Shown here piece by piece: positions 30,929 to 39,753 of a stretch of 64,000 bases of DNA. The position numbers and the translations under genes are program-made. The notes under the pieces are model-generated. The model was not told where the DNA came from and did not search any database. It saw only the letters and a list, made by a program, of their open reading frames with translations. The stretch comes from Rhodanobacter sp. C05. GTDB lineage: Bacteria > Pseudomonadota > Gammaproteobacteria > Xanthomonadales > Rhodanobacteraceae. Each line of letters starts with the position of its first letter. The stretch's first letter is position 1. The stretch covers positions 395,249-459,248 of the forward strand of contig NZ_MUNQ01000006.1 of assembly GCF_002001165.1 (NCBI RefSeq). Direction: 5' to 3'.

Positions 30929-31540
30929 ATGCAGAATGCATTTACGGCTGTAACCCCTGATTATAGGCCATGGGGTGATGCAATTCCTGCGGCTTTGGGC
31001 ACCAAGGGCACTGCTCTGACGGACGCTGGGCATCCAGTTGAGGTGTGGCAGCCAAATGCGGGCATTCCGGCAAAATATAGATACTGGTGTCACGGGCACG
31101 CTACATTCAGTTACTGGCTTCACGGTTTTTCTATTTTCAGTAATGCGGACATGGAAACGGTTTTGAGCGATGAGTGGGTTCGTGTCGATAAGAAGCCCAT
31201 AGTTGGTGACATCATTGTGTTCAGAGCTGATGCCGATGGAGTGGGCTATGCAAGCGGCGCCATACTTCATACTGCCCGGGTAGAGTCGGCCGCTCATCAT
31301 TTTGGTGGGCGAACCAATATCAATGTAAGCAGCAAAAATGGTACGGCTAAATTAAAGCTCGCATCGACACCCGCAGAAGTGCTTGGCGTATACAACGATT
31401 GTCACTGGTTCAAGACAGAGCAGGCATGTTGCTGCTCAACGAAACGTATCGACAAGCAATATTATCGAAGACTGGATAGAACTGTTGCTCAAGGTACCTT
31501 TGTGGCATGGGCTACCCGGAATATGGATCGGCTGAGATAG
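30929..31540 (+). CDS. Papain/NlpC-like cysteine hydrolase, candidate T6SS cargo
   Basis: 203 residues, unrecognised family. A papain-like order is visible: Cys54 in YWCHGHAT at a helix start, PIVGDIIVF, His114 in ILHTARV and a polar VSSKNG turn (133-138). This is the pattern of NlpC/P60 and CHAP peptidoglycan or amide hydrolases, so Cys54/His114 are proposed as catalytic. No signal peptide. GC is lower than in the flanking tss genes and the upstream 97 bases are AT-rich, suggesting separate acquisition. Position right after clpV suggests a secreted effector; no immunity gene follows. Confidence 0.5.
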   Translation: MQNAFTAVTPDYRPWGDAIPAALGTKGTALTDAGHPVEVWQPNAGIPAKYRYWCHGHATFSYWLHGFSIFSNADMETVLSDEWVRVDKKPIVGDIIVFRADADGVGYASGAILHTARVESAAHHFGGRTNINVSSKNGTAKLKLASTPAEVLGVYNDCHWFKTEQACCCSTKRIDKQYYRRLDRTVAQGTFVAWATRNMDRLR

Positions 31541-31644
31541 GCTAAATAACTGGTTCAAGGATATTCGCACTGATCAGTGAAATTGCAGGGAGTTTTCATT
31601 CGGAACAATCCACAAGCTCGATTCATTGCAAGGGAGAATCCATC

Positions 31645-32568
31645 ATGGGAACACTCAGCGACGCCGAGATCATTGCCGACTTCGCCAAGGGCGCACGCCC
31701 GATCTACGAGAACTGGCAGAAGAACACGCCGATCGCCAACCAGAACGCCATCGTCAACCTGTTGCGGGCTGCCGTTCGCAACACGCCGATCACGTCATAT
31801 TCGTATTCGTTCAAGGACTTCGCCAACGGCAGCGGAGGTCAACTGACTTCCGAGCACTGGAGGCTGGAAATCAACCGCGCCTATACGAACCAGCATGCGT
31901 TGCCGGCTTACCTGTTCCAGTGGTTGTGCGGCATCCTCTACCACGAGGCACGCCATGGGGAACAATGGTTCTGTTGCGCGCAGGGCATCCATGAAGGAGA
32001 CCTTGTACTGACTACGCCGCTGAGCGGTACCGGTACGAAGAGCCAGCAGATTGCCGCCGCCATGGGCAACATGCCGGCAAACGTGGTCACCGATGCCGAG
32101 AATACGGGCAGCTACCGGCTCAAAAGCGGCGCCGAAAAGACCACGATTGCTGCGTGGTTCAATTCGGTGTGGGGAACCCAGGCGGGGCACCGGAACACCG
32201 TATATGGAATGGGCGATCTGTTTACACCGGGGTCAGCCGGCAATCTTGCCTATACCAGCTTGCCTGAAGAGGTCGATGCGTATGCGATTCAGGCAGCCGT
32301 CGAGGCTGCCGTTGGGGCAGAGATCAACACGGTCGTGCAAATCGTCGTGGCTGACAAGGCGCCGGTGGCCACGCTCAAGACTCAGGTCGTCAGCGCCCCT
32401 CCAGCGGTGACCGGGCCGAAGCCCGTCATTGCAACCGGTGCAACTCAGGGCGCTTCACAGCTGGCCGCCAGCTTTTCCACCGCACCGACGCTGCCTTCAG
32501 TCGATGCGGTGAAGCCTGCGATGAGTCGCAACACCGTCGCCTCGCTGGCAAGCCTGTTCTCGAAATGA
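31645..32568 (+). CDS. Putative zinc metallopeptidase (HExxH), candidate T6SS cargo
   Basis: 307 residues. LYHEARHGEQWF contains HExxH at residues 100-104 and a downstream LPEEVDAYAIQ (206-216) offers a third zinc-ligand Glu, a pattern shared with eCIS/T6SS-associated metallopeptidases. The last ~90 residues are Ala/Pro/Thr-rich and look disordered. No signal peptide. It is followed after 42 bases by the phosphodiesterase gene, so they likely share a transcript. Proteolysis of a target-cell or own protein is possible; the substrate is unknown. Confidence 0.55.
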   Translation: MGTLSDAEIIADFAKGARPIYENWQKNTPIANQNAIVNLLRAAVRNTPITSYSYSFKDFANGSGGQLTSEHWRLEINRAYTNQHALPAYLFQWLCGILYHEARHGEQWFCCAQGIHEGDLVLTTPLSGTGTKSQQIAAAMGNMPANVVTDAENTGSYRLKSGAEKTTIAAWFNSVWGTQAGHRNTVYGMGDLFTPGSAGNLAYTSLPEEVDAYAIQAAVEAAVGAEINTVVQIVVADKAPVATLKTQVVSAPPAVTGPKPVIATGATQGASQLAASFSTAPTLPSVDAVKPAMSRNTVASLASLFSK

Positions 32569-32610
32569 TCTTTGGGTGGAGACGCGTCTCCGATTGACAG
32601 GGTTACGATC

Positions 32611-33741
32611 ATGGCCGGCAATGACTATCTGTCGAATTATCAGAACCTCAGGTTGAACGAAGTCGTCATGCCGGGCAGCCATGATGCCGGCGTGTACACC
32701 GCGAATAAATCCAATGTGCAGACGCAGGCGCTTGACATTGCAGGCCAGGCAAATGCCGGGTGCCGCTTCTTCGACCTCAGGATAGCGACGTACAAGTCGA
32801 CGGTGGGCGGCCAGACAACGTATACAAACAAGGCCTTTCACCTTGACCAGAGCCTGGTGGTCGATCACAAGGTCAAGAACACCCCAGGGATCACGTCGTA
32901 TCAGAATGTGGGTCATGCAGGCGGCTGGGGCGGTGGTCTGGACGACATGCTTGATGATGCCAGGACCTTCGTCACGACAAATCCGACCGAGTTCCTCATC
33001 CTGAAGTTTTCGAAATGCGCGAACTGGTCGAGCATTGCGAACGCCTGCATTACGAGGCTCGGGCCCGCGCATTACACGGATGCCGGAAATCTCAACAACA
33101 AGACCGTTCGGCAGTTGTCGGGGAGAGTGATCACCGTATTTGACGAATCGGCCAGACCAAAGCTGATTCCCGTCATCACGGCGCAAGGTGGGCGTCCCCA
33201 CGGAATACTGTTCATCAAGGCGCTGTATGACAGCGACTCCGGCAGCAGCAAGACCTACGACCCCAATTTCTGGGGCATTCAGTACTTTGGCAAATTTTCG
33301 AGTACCGACAAGGTCGGCAAGAATACTGCCAAGCAGGGCAGGACTCTGGTCAACGGTGCGGCCACGCATATGGATGTGCTGGGCATGATGTACTGGACAA
33401 CGACAGGGTTGTTGGGAGACATACGCCAGCGCAACAACACCATGTGGAACCAGACCAATGTTGCCGCCTTGCAACAGACCTGGAAGTCAGGTCTGGAAGC
33501 ATCGATCACGCAACGTTTCGGCAACGAGAAAGACAGTGCCATGCTGCTGGCCCAGACTCATGGTGGTGCACTCGGTGGCCGCTTGAAGTCATTCATGCCG
33601 AACATTGTCATGATGGATTTCGTTGACCAGCAGAAGTGCGACATCGTGGAGCAATTGAACGCCGTGGCGGCAACGTCATTGCTGCAACTCATGATCCCGG
33701 CACCGCGAGGCCCGCAGCCTCATCCGAATCCCATCGGTTGA
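32611..33741 (+). CDS. PI-PLC X-domain phosphodiesterase, candidate phospholipase effector
   Basis: 376 residues from MAGNDYLSNYQ. The X-domain pattern of bacterial phosphatidylinositol phospholipase C is clear: VMPGSHDAGVY (His24, Asp25), CRFFDLRI (Arg57) and a second His in AFHLDQ (77), then TEFLILKFS. Such enzymes cut the phosphodiester of phosphatidylinositol by general acid-base catalysis. No signal peptide, which fits T6SS rather than Sec export. ATG 32611 is chosen (AGGG upstream) over TTG 32572. C-terminal ~15 residues are Pro-rich. Confidence 0.72.
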   Translation: MAGNDYLSNYQNLRLNEVVMPGSHDAGVYTANKSNVQTQALDIAGQANAGCRFFDLRIATYKSTVGGQTTYTNKAFHLDQSLVVDHKVKNTPGITSYQNVGHAGGWGGGLDDMLDDARTFVTTNPTEFLILKFSKCANWSSIANACITRLGPAHYTDAGNLNNKTVRQLSGRVITVFDESARPKLIPVITAQGGRPHGILFIKALYDSDSGSSKTYDPNFWGIQYFGKFSSTDKVGKNTAKQGRTLVNGAATHMDVLGMMYWTTTGLLGDIRQRNNTMWNQTNVAALQQTWKSGLEASITQRFGNEKDSAMLLAQTHGGALGGRLKSFMPNIVMMDFVDQQKCDIVEQLNAVAATSLLQLMIPAPRGPQPHPNPIG

Positions 33742-33853
33742 TTCCATGCATGTGCTGGAACTGCTTTTCCGGACCATTTCCACGGTGACGTTGCATGCGG
33801 TTGAATTTTTGAAGTAGCGTGTCATACCCGAATTGATGACGAGGACGTCGATC

Positions 33854-34141
33854 ATGCCTCCAGCAGCCAGAATCACCGACATGCATGTCTGTCCCATGGT
33901 GACGGGCATCATTCCGCATGTGGGCGGTCCGATTCTTCCGCCCGGTGCGGTCACGGTGCTGATCGGCGGCTTGCCGGCAGCACGTGTCGGTGACATGGCA
34001 ACCTGCGTGGGTCCACCGGATGTCATCGCGCTGGGTTCGTTCAAGGTGTTGATCGGCGGGATGCCTGCAGCGCGCATGGGAGACATCACGGCACATGGCG
34101 GCGCCATTGTGCTGGGTTGCCCGACCGTGATCATCAATTGA
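33854..34141 (+). CDS. PAAR-repeat spike tip protein
   Basis: 95 residues with repeated PAAR elements: PPAARITDMHVCP, GLPAARVGDMATC and GMPAARMGDITAHGG. PAAR proteins cap the VgrG spike, bind zinc through His/Cys and carry effectors. No toxin extension is present, so cargo would be attached non-covalently. ATG 33854 has GAGGAC upstream. Confidence 0.92.
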   Translation: MPPAARITDMHVCPMVTGIIPHVGGPILPPGAVTVLIGGLPAARVGDMATCVGPPDVIALGSFKVLIGGMPAARMGDITAHGGAIVLGCPTVIIN

Positions 34142-34262
34142 AGGGCAGGCCCTGGATCACCGTTGCGGCACTATGTTAATCGGGTGGGAGCTGGGTGATG
34201 GACAGGGATCAGGTGAAAGTGTGCCGCCGTTGGATTGAGTGCGACGTACCTGGAATGTCGAC

Positions 34263-35639
34263 ATGAGCAGGGCTTCGTCGAGCAACGCCGGACGCAGGCA
34301 TCGCGGTGCGCGAGGCGTGAGCATTGCGCTGCAGGAGGCGATTCACGCACATCAGCTTGGCCACCTTGATCTGGCGGAGCCGCTCTATCGCAAGGCCCTG
34401 GAGTTGCATCCGGGGCAGCCGGATGCACTGCATTTTTTTGGTGTGCTATGCCACCAGCGCGGACGCAGCGAAGAAGGAGTTGAACTGATCCGCACGGCGT
34501 TGCGTGCCATCCCGCAGCATGCAGACGCGCACAACAATCTCGGCAACATCTACAAGGAAAGCGGGAACCTCGTCGAAGCCGAGGCCTGCTATCGAAAGGC
34601 GTTGAGCTGCGCGTCGTACCATCACGATGCATTGAGCAATCTTGCGCTCGTGCTTGAAGCGCAGGAGCGGACAGAAGAAGCCTTCGAGGTCTACGAGGCT
34701 TTGCTTGCGCATGCCGGAGCGCCGCAACTTGCGCGGGCGAATTACCTGATGGGGTTGTACCTGAGCACGCATGCGCGCACGTTCGACGACGTCGAAAACG
34801 CCGTCGTCTGCTTCAGGGCTTCCTTCAAGCACGACAACAGGGACATGCGAACGCTCGAGTTGCTGGGCATTGCGCTTTACATGCTTGGCAGGCGCGATGA
34901 GGCCATCGAGGTATACCGCGACTGGATCAGACGCGAACCGGATAACCCGGTGGCACGTCACATGCTGGCTTCCTGCGGTGGCGAGGTAGCCCCGCCGCGG
35001 GCGGACGATGCTTACGTACGCAAGGTGTTCGACAGCTTTGCCAGCAGCTTCGACGAGCAATTGCTGAACAAGCTCGCATATCGCGCGCCGCAGATATTGA
35101 TAGATGCATTGGCCCAGATACTCGATCCGCCCTGCGCCGCACTCGATGTGCTCGATGCGGGTTGTGGTACGGGCTTGTGCGGCCCGCTGATCAGGCCCTA
35201 TGCGCGTCAGTTGAGCGGCGTCGACCTGTCCGGTGGGATGGTCGAAAAAGCCCGGCTGCGCGGTGGTTACGACGAATTGACTGTAGCCGAGCTCACGGCC
35301 TATCTGCAGGCCAATCCGGATGCCTGGGATCTGGTGCTGTCTGCCGATACTCTGGTCTATTTCGGTGACCTGCAAGCGGTTCTGTGCGCCACTTACGCTG
35401 CTTTGCGGCCAGGTGGCTGGCTGGGGTTCACGCTGGAAGCGCTGGACAGTGAAGAGGATCGTGCCGAGTTGAGTCACAGCGGTCGTTACCAGCACACGCA
35501 GCACTACGTGCAGCACGTACTGGACACAAATGGGTTTACCGATGTGAAGATTTCCCCTGAATCGCTGCGCAAGGAAATGGGCGTGCAGGTGGCTGGTTGG
35601 GTGGTGCTTGCGCGCAAGGGAAAGATCGGCGGCGAATAA
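34263..35639 (+). CDS. TPR-repeat protein with class I SAM-dependent methyltransferase domain
   Basis: 458 residues. The N-terminal ~230 residues form TPR helices (AEPLYRKALELHP, AHNNLGNIYKESG, EAIEVYRDWIRREP). The C-terminal ~200 residues are a class I methyltransferase with SAM motif VLDAGCGTGLCGP and later LRPGGWLGFTLE. TPR-methyltransferase fusions occur in Proteobacteria with mostly unknown substrates. It lies inside the T6SS cargo region between the PAAR gene and the convergent effector pair. Start chosen at ATG 34263; GTG 34239 is possible. Confidence 0.8.
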   Translation: MSRASSSNAGRRHRGARGVSIALQEAIHAHQLGHLDLAEPLYRKALELHPGQPDALHFFGVLCHQRGRSEEGVELIRTALRAIPQHADAHNNLGNIYKESGNLVEAEACYRKALSCASYHHDALSNLALVLEAQERTEEAFEVYEALLAHAGAPQLARANYLMGLYLSTHARTFDDVENAVVCFRASFKHDNRDMRTLELLGIALYMLGRRDEAIEVYRDWIRREPDNPVARHMLASCGGEVAPPRADDAYVRKVFDSFASSFDEQLLNKLAYRAPQILIDALAQILDPPCAALDVLDAGCGTGLCGPLIRPYARQLSGVDLSGGMVEKARLRGGYDELTVAELTAYLQANPDAWDLVLSADTLVYFGDLQAVLCATYAALRPGGWLGFTLEALDSEEDRAELSHSGRYQHTQHYVQHVLDTNGFTDVKISPESLRKEMGVQVAGWVVLARKGKIGGE

Positions 35640-35672
35640 GGCATGTAAGGGCTGACAGAGCCTACCTCGCAC

Positions 35673-36470
35673 CTACTGTTGCATAAGCTGATCGACCCGG
35701 TCGCGCATGCTTTTCTCCAGGCATGCGGCATCCGCGCCGCAGGCATTGCGGGTCTTGAGCCAGTCGAGCTGCTCCTGTTTGATCGAGGCTGCATCGTCGC
35801 CTGACACCGTCAGGGCATGGCGATAGGCTGCGGTGACACTGCGGTCATACCCGGCCAAAGCGGCGGACGTGCAGATGGCATGTTCGACGATGCTCTGGGC
35901 CTTGGGGCAGGCGAACGAAGCCTTGATCGGATCGGCTTCCTGGCGGCGGTGCAGCACCAGTACGTAACCATTGTTGTCGAAGTTGGTCAGCAGACGGTCC
36001 GATGCGATGGGGATGATCCAGGCGCCGTTCCATTGCGAAGTATCGGGATCGCAGTTGACTTGCAAGGGCTGTACCGATGAATCAGGGAGAGTCAGGCCAA
36101 AATCGGACAGGGTCGGATGGACAGGTGTCGCGGATTGCGGGGCACGCGGAAATTTCTGTCCGATGTATTTCTGCAGTTCGGTTTTTGGAAGTACCGCCAG
36201 TGCCGGCTTCGAACAGTCGCGCGAGTCGTTGTTCAGGCTGATCACGGAGTCACTGATGTGCAGCTCGCGACCGAGCAATCGCGGATCCGCCGGGAAATAC
36301 AGCCAGTGCGGCTGGTCCCGTTGATCGACGGCCACCTGCACCACTTCCCATGTGCCTTGCAGATTCGGTGGCGGTGTGGCGGCCGAAGCGTATCCCGCGA
36401 TACATCCCAGTGGCGGCAGGATCAGGCGCAGGAATGTCGGCAGGCGAAACGGCGAGGTGGCTTGAGGCAT
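35673..36470 (-). CDS. Exported protein with LprI-like (DUF1311) domain, probable immunity protein
   Basis: 265 residues from MPQATSPFRLP, with a hydrophobic signal segment and a likely cleavage after YASA, so it acts in the periplasm. The C-terminal ~90 residues match the LprI/DUF1311 pattern: CPKAQSIVEHAICTSAALA, a helix YDRSVTAAYR, then QLDWLKTRNACG and a final Cys-bearing helix. LprI of Mycobacterium inhibits lysozyme. It begins 13 bases after the stop of the GH19-like hydrolase on the same strand, the classic effector-immunity layout. The N-terminal domain is unrecognised. Confidence 0.75.
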   Translation of the reverse strand: MPQATSPFRLPTFLRLILPPLGCIAGYASAATPPPNLQGTWEVVQVAVDQRDQPHWLYFPADPRLLGRELHISDSVISLNNDSRDCSKPALAVLPKTELQKYIGQKFPRAPQSATPVHPTLSDFGLTLPDSSVQPLQVNCDPDTSQWNGAWIIPIASDRLLTNFDNNGYVLVLHRRQEADPIKASFACPKAQSIVEHAICTSAALAGYDRSVTAAYRHALTVSGDDAASIKQEQLDWLKTRNACGADAACLEKSMRDRVDQLMQQ

Positions 36471-36483
36471 CGTGGTTTCCGGC

Positions 36484-37494
36484 TCAGGATTTCGCAGCGA
36501 GTAGGATGGTTTCGAAGTCTTTCGCAATCGTGGCGATCTTCATCGCATTGTCGGAGCCGTTGACCATGGCGCGAGCCTTGATGTAATCGGTGGTGGCGCC
36601 GTGAAAATATTTTTCCAGCTTTCTGCCGTTGGCAAAACCTTCACCGGTGAGCATGCCTTGAGCCATCAGCTTGTAGGCGATTTCCGGCTGCAGCACCATG
36701 TCCGGATCCAGCAGCAGTTGCAGTCCCATATTCAGGTTGGCGCCGGCTTTGGCGTAGTTTGACCACCAGGTCAATTGCACGTACCCGCGACCGTAATATT
36801 TCAGCTCGGTGCCATCGTCATCGGAATAGGCTTTTACCGCCTTCTGCGTGGCGGGTACTCCCAGCTTTGCACCCTTGGTGATCGCGCTATCCCGGCCTTT
36901 CGCGGTGACGGTGAACTGGTCGCCATCCTGCTCGGTGACGCGCGCTTCACCCGTGGGCAGGGATTTGACCTTGACCGGCAGGAAATACTGCCGGTTGGCG
37001 CCTTTGCCCACTTCCTCAACGGGCGACATCGTGATGAGCCAGCTTTGTCTCGAGCGCACCAGCGGATTGCCCTTCTTGTCGGTACGCTGCTTGCCGTGCT
37101 TGTCGAGCATGGGCACGGTTTCCTTTTTCAGGGAGGTGGTCTCCCAATAGGCGGTGGCGAGCATGTACGCGATCCAGCGGATATCGGTAAGGCGGATATC
37201 GCTCTCCATGAAGCCGAGCAGCAGCTCCATGTGCGGTATGGCTGAGGCATCGAAGTGAGGATCCTTGCCGAACTGCCGGGTGAAGCCTTCGCCCAGCTTG
37301 ATCCGGTCGAATTTTCCCTGCCAGACATAGATGGCCATCGCCGCGACGTCAGCGGCACTGTTGGTTGTGACCGGTGGATCTGCCGGGTGGGCTGCCCTGT
37401 GGCGGGTCTTGCCTGGGCCTGATTGATGCCCCGGCAACGGGTGCTGGATGACCTTGCGTGTATGCCCCGGGTGTGAGGATCGAAAATTGGCCAT
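36484..37494 (-). CDS. GH19/lysozyme-like cell-wall hydrolase, probable T6SS effector
   Basis: 336 residues. The GH19-like core is visible: YMLATAYWETTS with candidate catalytic Glu118, MSPVEEVG, then YYGRGYVQLTWWSNYAKAG and LLLDPDMVLQP. This family includes chitinases and peptidoglycan-cleaving endolysins. There is no signal peptide; the first ~45 residues are basic, His/Pro-rich and possibly a delivery segment. ATG 37494 preferred over upstream starts. It lies next to vgrG (divergent) and an LprI-like exported partner. Expected action: cutting glycan of rival cell walls in the periplasm. Confidence 0.8.
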   Translation of the reverse strand: MANFRSSHPGHTRKVIQHPLPGHQSGPGKTRHRAAHPADPPVTTNSAADVAAMAIYVWQGKFDRIKLGEGFTRQFGKDPHFDASAIPHMELLLGFMESDIRLTDIRWIAYMLATAYWETTSLKKETVPMLDKHGKQRTDKKGNPLVRSRQSWLITMSPVEEVGKGANRQYFLPVKVKSLPTGEARVTEQDGDQFTVTAKGRDSAITKGAKLGVPATQKAVKAYSDDDGTELKYYGRGYVQLTWWSNYAKAGANLNMGLQLLLDPDMVLQPEIAYKLMAQGMLTGEGFANGRKLEKYFHGATTDYIKARAMVNGSDNAMKIATIAKDFETILLAAKS

Positions 37495-37725
37495 GACATC
37501 GTTCCATTGACAGGGTCGGGGCAACTGCACGCCGGATGACACGATTTTAGCGACTCCAGGCATGGCTGCCATGTTAGTCGCCCATGGAAGCAAGGGACTT
37601 GCCATGCACGAAAGTGACAAATTCAGGGATGCCTGACACGGCGTAAACTACCCGCAAATAGCGGAAATATGGTAAACAATCGAGCTTGCCAGCCCGTCAT
37701 CACGGGCTCGCTGGGGAGAATGGAT

Positions 37726-39738
37726 ATGACGCATCGGATGACACTGAAGTCAAACCTCGGTGACAAGCTGCTACCCGCAAGTCTGTCGGGCAGCGAGCAG
37801 CTTGGAAGGCTTTTTTCCTATCAGCTGAAATTGCTGAGCAAGGAAGGCGCCGTTGAGCTGCGTGACCTGCTTGGCAGCTCGATGACGGTTACGCTCGATA
37901 CCGACGGCTACAAGCGCTATTTCAACGGTATCGTTTCGGAAATTTCCCAGACCGGCTTCGAGAGTTTCAAGAACGAGCGCTACGCCGAGTACACCGTGAC
38001 CCTGGTGCCGAAGCCATGGCTTTTGCTGCACAAGGTGGATTGCCGCATCTACCTGAGCTCGACGGTTCCCGACATCATCCGGACCGTTCTGTCCGAGGTG
38101 GGCTATACCGACGTCAAGTTGAGCCTCAGCGGCAGTTATCAGCCGCGTGATTACTGCGTGCAGTATCGCGAGGACTACTTCAATTTCATCAGCCGGCTGA
38201 TGGAACAGGAAGGCATCTACTACTTTTTCCAGCACACCAGCGATACCCACACCATGGTGCTGGCCGATTCGCTGGGTGCGCATGCGGCAAACAGCGGATT
38301 CGACAAGTTGCCGTATCGGCCGCAGGGCGCCAGCAGTCGCGGCAAGCAGGAGGTGGCGGTCCACGACTTCTCGACCGTGCGAACCGTTCAGACCATCAAG
38401 TATTCGCTGACCGACTACGATCCGCTGAAGCCGAAGACGTCCTTGCTGGGAACCGACCAGATCAGCAATGCGGACGACAATCACAGCGTGAACGGACTGG
38501 AGTCGTTCGATTATCCGGGTGACCATTTAACGGCTAGCGATGGGCAGCATTACGCACAGGTTCGGCTCGAAGCACTGAATGTGCCGCAGTCGCAGTGCGC
38601 TGGTTCAACCACGGCCTGCGGGTTATTGACCGGCGGCCTGTTCAACCTGAGCGAATTTCCGCGTAGTGAACTGAATCTGGAATACCTCGTCACCGGCTCG
38701 ACCATCCACATCGAGGACGACACCTACATTTCCGGACAGCAGGCCGGTGGAGATCTGTTCTATTGCCATTTCTCGGCCATCCAGAGCCGACAACCGTTCC
38801 GCACCATGCACACCGCGACGAAGCCGATGATCGTTGGCCTGCAGACGGCGGTGGTGGCCGGCAGCGACACCGCCGAGGACATCAGCGTCGACAAGTACGG
38901 GCGCATCCAGGTGACTTTTTTCTGGAATCAGGCGGACAAGAAGAATGCGCACATTTCCTGCCCGGTCAGGGTGGCTTCCTCCTGGGCCGGCCAGAACTGG
39001 GGTGCGGTGAATATTCCGCGCGTCGGCCAGGAAGTGGTGGTCAGTTTCCTTGAGGGCGATCCGGACCGGCCGCTGGTGATCGGCAGCGTCTACAACGCAA
39101 GCAACATGCCGCCGTACACGTTGCCGGACAACAAGACACAGAGCGGCATCAAGAGCCGAAGCCTGCTGGGCGGTGCGGACGACTTCAACGAGATCCGCTT
39201 CGAGGACAAGAAGGGCAGCGAAGATTTCTTCATGCATGCACAGAAGGACATGCATGAAGAGGTGGAGAACGACCATACGGTCACGATCGACCACGATGAG
39301 TCGATCACCATCAAGCACGACCAGACCGAGAGCATCTCGAACGATCGCAAGATCAGCGTGGGCAACAACGACAAGCTTGATGTCACCCAGAATGGCACGA
39401 CCACGATAGGTCAGAAATTCAGCCTCAATGCCGGCACCGAGATCGAGCTGGTCACCGGCGCCTCCAGCATTGTCATGAAAAGCGATGGCACCATTGAGAT
39501 CAAGGGCGTCAACATCACGATCACCGGCCAGATGGGTGTAAAAATTGAAGGCCAGACCCAGGTCGGCATCACGGCTGGTGCGACGATGGACATCGGTGCA
39601 GGAGCCAGCCTGAAGATGCACTGCGACGCGATACTGGAAGTTGCTGGTACCGCCATGACGACAGTCAAGGGAACCATGTTGACGCTGAAGGGCGACGCCA
39701 TGGCACAGATGTCCGGTGGCATCATCATGATCGGGTGA
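37726..39738 (+). CDS. vgrG: T6SS spike protein VgrG (TssI)
   Basis: 670 residues. gp27-like domain (~1-380, with REDYFNFISRLMEQEGIYYFF), gp5 OB-fold (~390-480, with KYGRIQVTFFW and ISCPVRVASSWAGQNWG), then a beta-helix of short repeats (~500-670, e.g. DHDESITIKHDQTESIS). No added toxin domain, so effectors must bind non-covalently. ATG 37726 has GGGGAG 7 bases upstream; ATG 37720 is one base from that site. Divergent from the hydrolase gene, 231 bases apart. Confidence 0.96.
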   Translation: MTHRMTLKSNLGDKLLPASLSGSEQLGRLFSYQLKLLSKEGAVELRDLLGSSMTVTLDTDGYKRYFNGIVSEISQTGFESFKNERYAEYTVTLVPKPWLLLHKVDCRIYLSSTVPDIIRTVLSEVGYTDVKLSLSGSYQPRDYCVQYREDYFNFISRLMEQEGIYYFFQHTSDTHTMVLADSLGAHAANSGFDKLPYRPQGASSRGKQEVAVHDFSTVRTVQTIKYSLTDYDPLKPKTSLLGTDQISNADDNHSVNGLESFDYPGDHLTASDGQHYAQVRLEALNVPQSQCAGSTTACGLLTGGLFNLSEFPRSELNLEYLVTGSTIHIEDDTYISGQQAGGDLFYCHFSAIQSRQPFRTMHTATKPMIVGLQTAVVAGSDTAEDISVDKYGRIQVTFFWNQADKKNAHISCPVRVASSWAGQNWGAVNIPRVGQEVVVSFLEGDPDRPLVIGSVYNASNMPPYTLPDNKTQSGIKSRSLLGGADDFNEIRFEDKKGSEDFFMHAQKDMHEEVENDHTVTIDHDESITIKHDQTESISNDRKISVGNNDKLDVTQNGTTTIGQKFSLNAGTEIELVTGASSIVMKSDGTIEIKGVNITITGQMGVKIEGQTQVGITAGATMDIGAGASLKMHCDAILEVAGTAMTTVKGTMLTLKGDAMAQMSGGIIMIG

Positions 39739-39753
39739 GCGGAGGACACGCAC

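Noticed and set aside
31577..31846. 89-codon plus frame just before the zincin gene, a possible immunity gene
   Set aside because: Largely overlaps the zincin in another frame and is Arg/Ser/Thr-rich shadow sequence.
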